DNA of 64,000 nt from Aquila chrysaetos chrysaetos (taxonomy: Eukaryota > Chordata > Aves > Accipitriformes > Accipitridae), in contig NC_044019.1 of NCBI RefSeq assembly GCF_900496995.4, positions 4,871,501 through 4,935,500 on the forward strand, written 5' to 3'. The notes below the pieces were generated by a model. That model saw only the letters and a list, made by a program, of their open reading frames with translations. It was not told where the DNA came from and did not search any database. Below, piece by piece: positions 61,720-64,000 of this stretch. A program made the position numbers and the translations under genes. Numbering within the stretch: position 1 is the first letter of the stretch; each line of letters opens with the position of its first letter.

Positions 61720-64000
61720 TCTGTCCCCCACCCACCCTAGAAACCCAAAATAGGCTGGAGGAGGACATTTCGCCTTGCCACGCAGCACCAGCCGCCTCTC
61801 CTGTTTCAAACCCCGGGTTCCCGGGAGAGGCAGGAGGGCTTTGTTCAGGCACCGGAGGAGCAGAGGCCAGAGAAAGCAGGAGTGCCCTGCCAGCTCTTGT
61901 GTTTCACTCCCGAGGAATGCCGGGGAGGGGAGGGGAACGCTGTTCCCCCCGCCCCGATGGGCGCCCGGCCCGGCTGCAGGGTGCTGAGGCTGGGAGGAAG
62001 AGGAGGGGAGGGCACGGGGATGAAGGATGGGGAGGCGGGTGTCGCGGGGATGCCGTGGTACCACCACGTGTGGTCAGGGCTGGCAGTGGGTGGGCTGGGA
62101 GGGGGGGGGGGGCACACACGATGACACGCACTCGGGGTGGCACGGCAATGCCGAGCACCGCGCTGGCTGGGTTGGAACGGCCGTAATAATTCAAAGAGAG
62201 AGCCGCCGAGCAAATATTACACCCCTATCCCAGAGCAGAGGAGAAGCTCCCCACGGGTACCCCCCAAATTTGGGGGCTCCAAAGAGGCAGACGCCGGGGA
62301 AGGGGCTGGGGAAGGGCGAGAGCAGCAGCAAACCCAAACCCACCCATGCGTGTTCAAATATTTAGTGTGCACTTGCTAAGGTGCTTCTGCTGCCTTTAGG
62401 GCATCGCTGTGTTTGAAGCATCAGAGAGGTGGGAACTGGGGTGGGGGGGGATGGGGAGCAAATGCCAGGGCTGCACTGGCGGGGGGGGGGGGTTCTCTCT
62501 TTTCCAGCTGGGCTGGAGGCGGCCAAGGCTGGCCCCCGGCCACAGCGCAGGGAGCCCAGGAGGGCTGGGACAAGCTCAGCTTCGCCCCGAGCCGTGCGAA
62601 GGCTGGCCCCTGCCTCGCCGCCCCCTCCCCGGCCACAGCCCCCAGACCCCGCAGGGCTACGCGTCTCTCCCTCCTCCTCCTCCTCCTCCTCCTTTTCCCC
62701 CAGCCCCTACACGCCTCACTGGTCCCCCGCATTCCCGCTCGCCGGCACCCTGGGGTGTCCCCAAGCACCGACGTGGCCTGGGGGACAGCCGGCAGCTGCG
62801 GCAACGTGGCGGTTGATGCCGGCAGCGGGACGGGGGCTGCTGCTCTTGCCAACGCCTCCGTGCCCGATGCCGGGGGCAGAAAGCGAGACGCCGACGGCAG
62901 CGGCAGTGTGCCGAGGGCGGCGACGGCAGGCGTCGGGGCGAGGGACCGAGGGGACACGCGGGATAGCAGCGACGGGCTGGGGGGCTGCCGGAGAGATGCC
63001 AAAAGCCAAGGGGGGGATCGCAGCAGGACCCAGATCGCGGGGTGACGGGGGTCCCCAGGCCACCAAGGGAAGAAGCCCCTCCGGTTCGCCCGCCCTAGCC
63101 CCACGCACGCGTCGAGGAGGAGCCGCCGCGCCTGCCAGCCGAGGGACACCGGGCTTTGCCCCGTCGCCGCTCGCGCAGCCCTGTCCCCACGCCGTCCCCC
63201 GGCCACCGAACCCCCGGCTCCGCCACCCCCACCCTCTCGCTTGCCGATCCGACCCCCCCTCAGCTCATCCCTGTCCTCTCCCCAGCTCACCTGCCATCAC
63301 CCCCCCATCCGCCCGCCAGGCCCCGGCACGCCGCCCCTTCGCCTCCCCCGGCGTTTCGGCCGGTTCCTTTGGCGCACCCCAAACCCATGAGCATTTCCCA
63401 TTCCCCGGCCGGCAATCCGCTGGGAAAACCGGTCCCAAAAAACCTTCCCCGCATCCGCACCAGCTCTGCGGGTCTGGGGGGGCCGCGGGCTGGCCCCCCG
63501 CTCGCCAAGAACAATAGCGCCTTGTTCCAGCCCGACTCCGTCCTCTCCTGCCGGGCTGCAAACACCTCCCTGGGCAATGCGCTGGCCACTCTCACCTCTA
63601 CGTCTCTCTCGCTGTTTCCCAGCTCCCTCCTGACAAATCCCCGTTCCCGATCGCTTCTCCTCCCCGCGGGTCCATATTAAGCTACATTCTCCTTTCAGCT
63701 GGGTGGAAAACAGCAGTAATAACCATGTGGAGAGAGCCGTGCCCCCCACCTCCACTTCCCTCCCACTTTGGGGTTCAAATTTCATTTCAGCAAAAAAGCT
63801 TCCCCCGCCTCCAATTTCTTCCCCCAAACCGAGTCGCTGTCGTCTCGTCTGATCTCGGCAGGGGCCGTATGGATGCTCAGCTCCTCCTGGTTCAGGATCT
63901 GCTGCCAATCTGGACCTCGCAAACTGGTTCTCACACAGCTCCCGCCTAGCACCTCCCTCTCAGCATTTATTGTCCCTCCTCAGCCACCCAGCCCCAGCTT

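Larger units (their letters stand above)
60584..64000. other. Right-hand flank: upstream AHDC1 region
   Basis: No exon I can support. Content: GC-rich unique DNA, the AT-rich island at 61135-61275, the 98-bp palindrome at 61622-61719, G runs at 62101-62112 and 62481-62491, a TCC microsatellite at 62670-62693 and balanced unique sequence at 63640-63960. The FGR locus lies beyond AHDC1 in mammals, but nothing here is recognisable as FGR. Confidence 0.4.

Noticed and set aside
61550..61740. Similar peptides encoded on opposite strands, suggesting a duplicated gene
   Set aside because: They result from the 98-bp palindrome, which reads the same on both strands.

Overview
The window is animal nuclear DNA. 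It holds one unmistakable protein-coding gene, AHDC1 (Gibbin), on the minus strand with its coding exon at 18323-23305. Long introns, spliced untranslated exons, tandem repeats and very long G/C homopolymers rule out a bacterium or a virus. The high GC content, the compact locus and an AHDC1 protein that aligns well with the mammalian one but with many replacements suggest a sauropsid, most probably a bird microchromosome. The species cannot be named from the sequence.

Layout, left to right: (1) 1-2530 is AT-richer, non-repetitive sequence that behaves like an intron. (2) 2531-2760 holds a minus-strand CpG promoter with two inverted CCAAT boxes, a short first exon and a strong splice donor; by synteny this is probably WASF2, which lies next to AHDC1 on the same strand in mammals. 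(3) 2761-14170 is intergenic, with G-rich tracts, a 9-bp minisatellite and several AT-rich islands that look like conserved non-coding elements. (4) 14175-18280 is the 3' untranslated part of AHDC1. It has a good intron just after the stop codon, a possible second 3' intron occupied by a 46-bp minisatellite, and a possible ATTAAA polyadenylation signal. (5) 18323-23305 is the AHDC1 coding exon, interrupted in this assembly by two single-base frame changes, both in 9-base G/C runs, which cancel each other. (6) 23306-64000 is upstream AHDC1 sequence: two well-formed small upstream exons (23908-23948 and 25095-25257), a possible further exon at 60481-60583, an alternative CpG promoter and first exon near 46328-46400, and long GC-rich introns with AT-rich islands, minisatellites and two remarkable long palindromes.

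The most interesting points are these. The AHDC1 reading frame stays open upstream of the usual start through the three upstream exons with matching splice phases, which would give a longer N-terminus. There are two near-perfect palindromes, of 89 and 98 bp. The AHDC1 3' UTR may be spliced in a way that would expose it to nonsense-mediated decay. I found no tRNA, rRNA, CRISPR array or intact transposable element. No computation or database search was run: homology calls rest on recognising the protein, and splice, promoter and enhancer calls on motifs read by eye.
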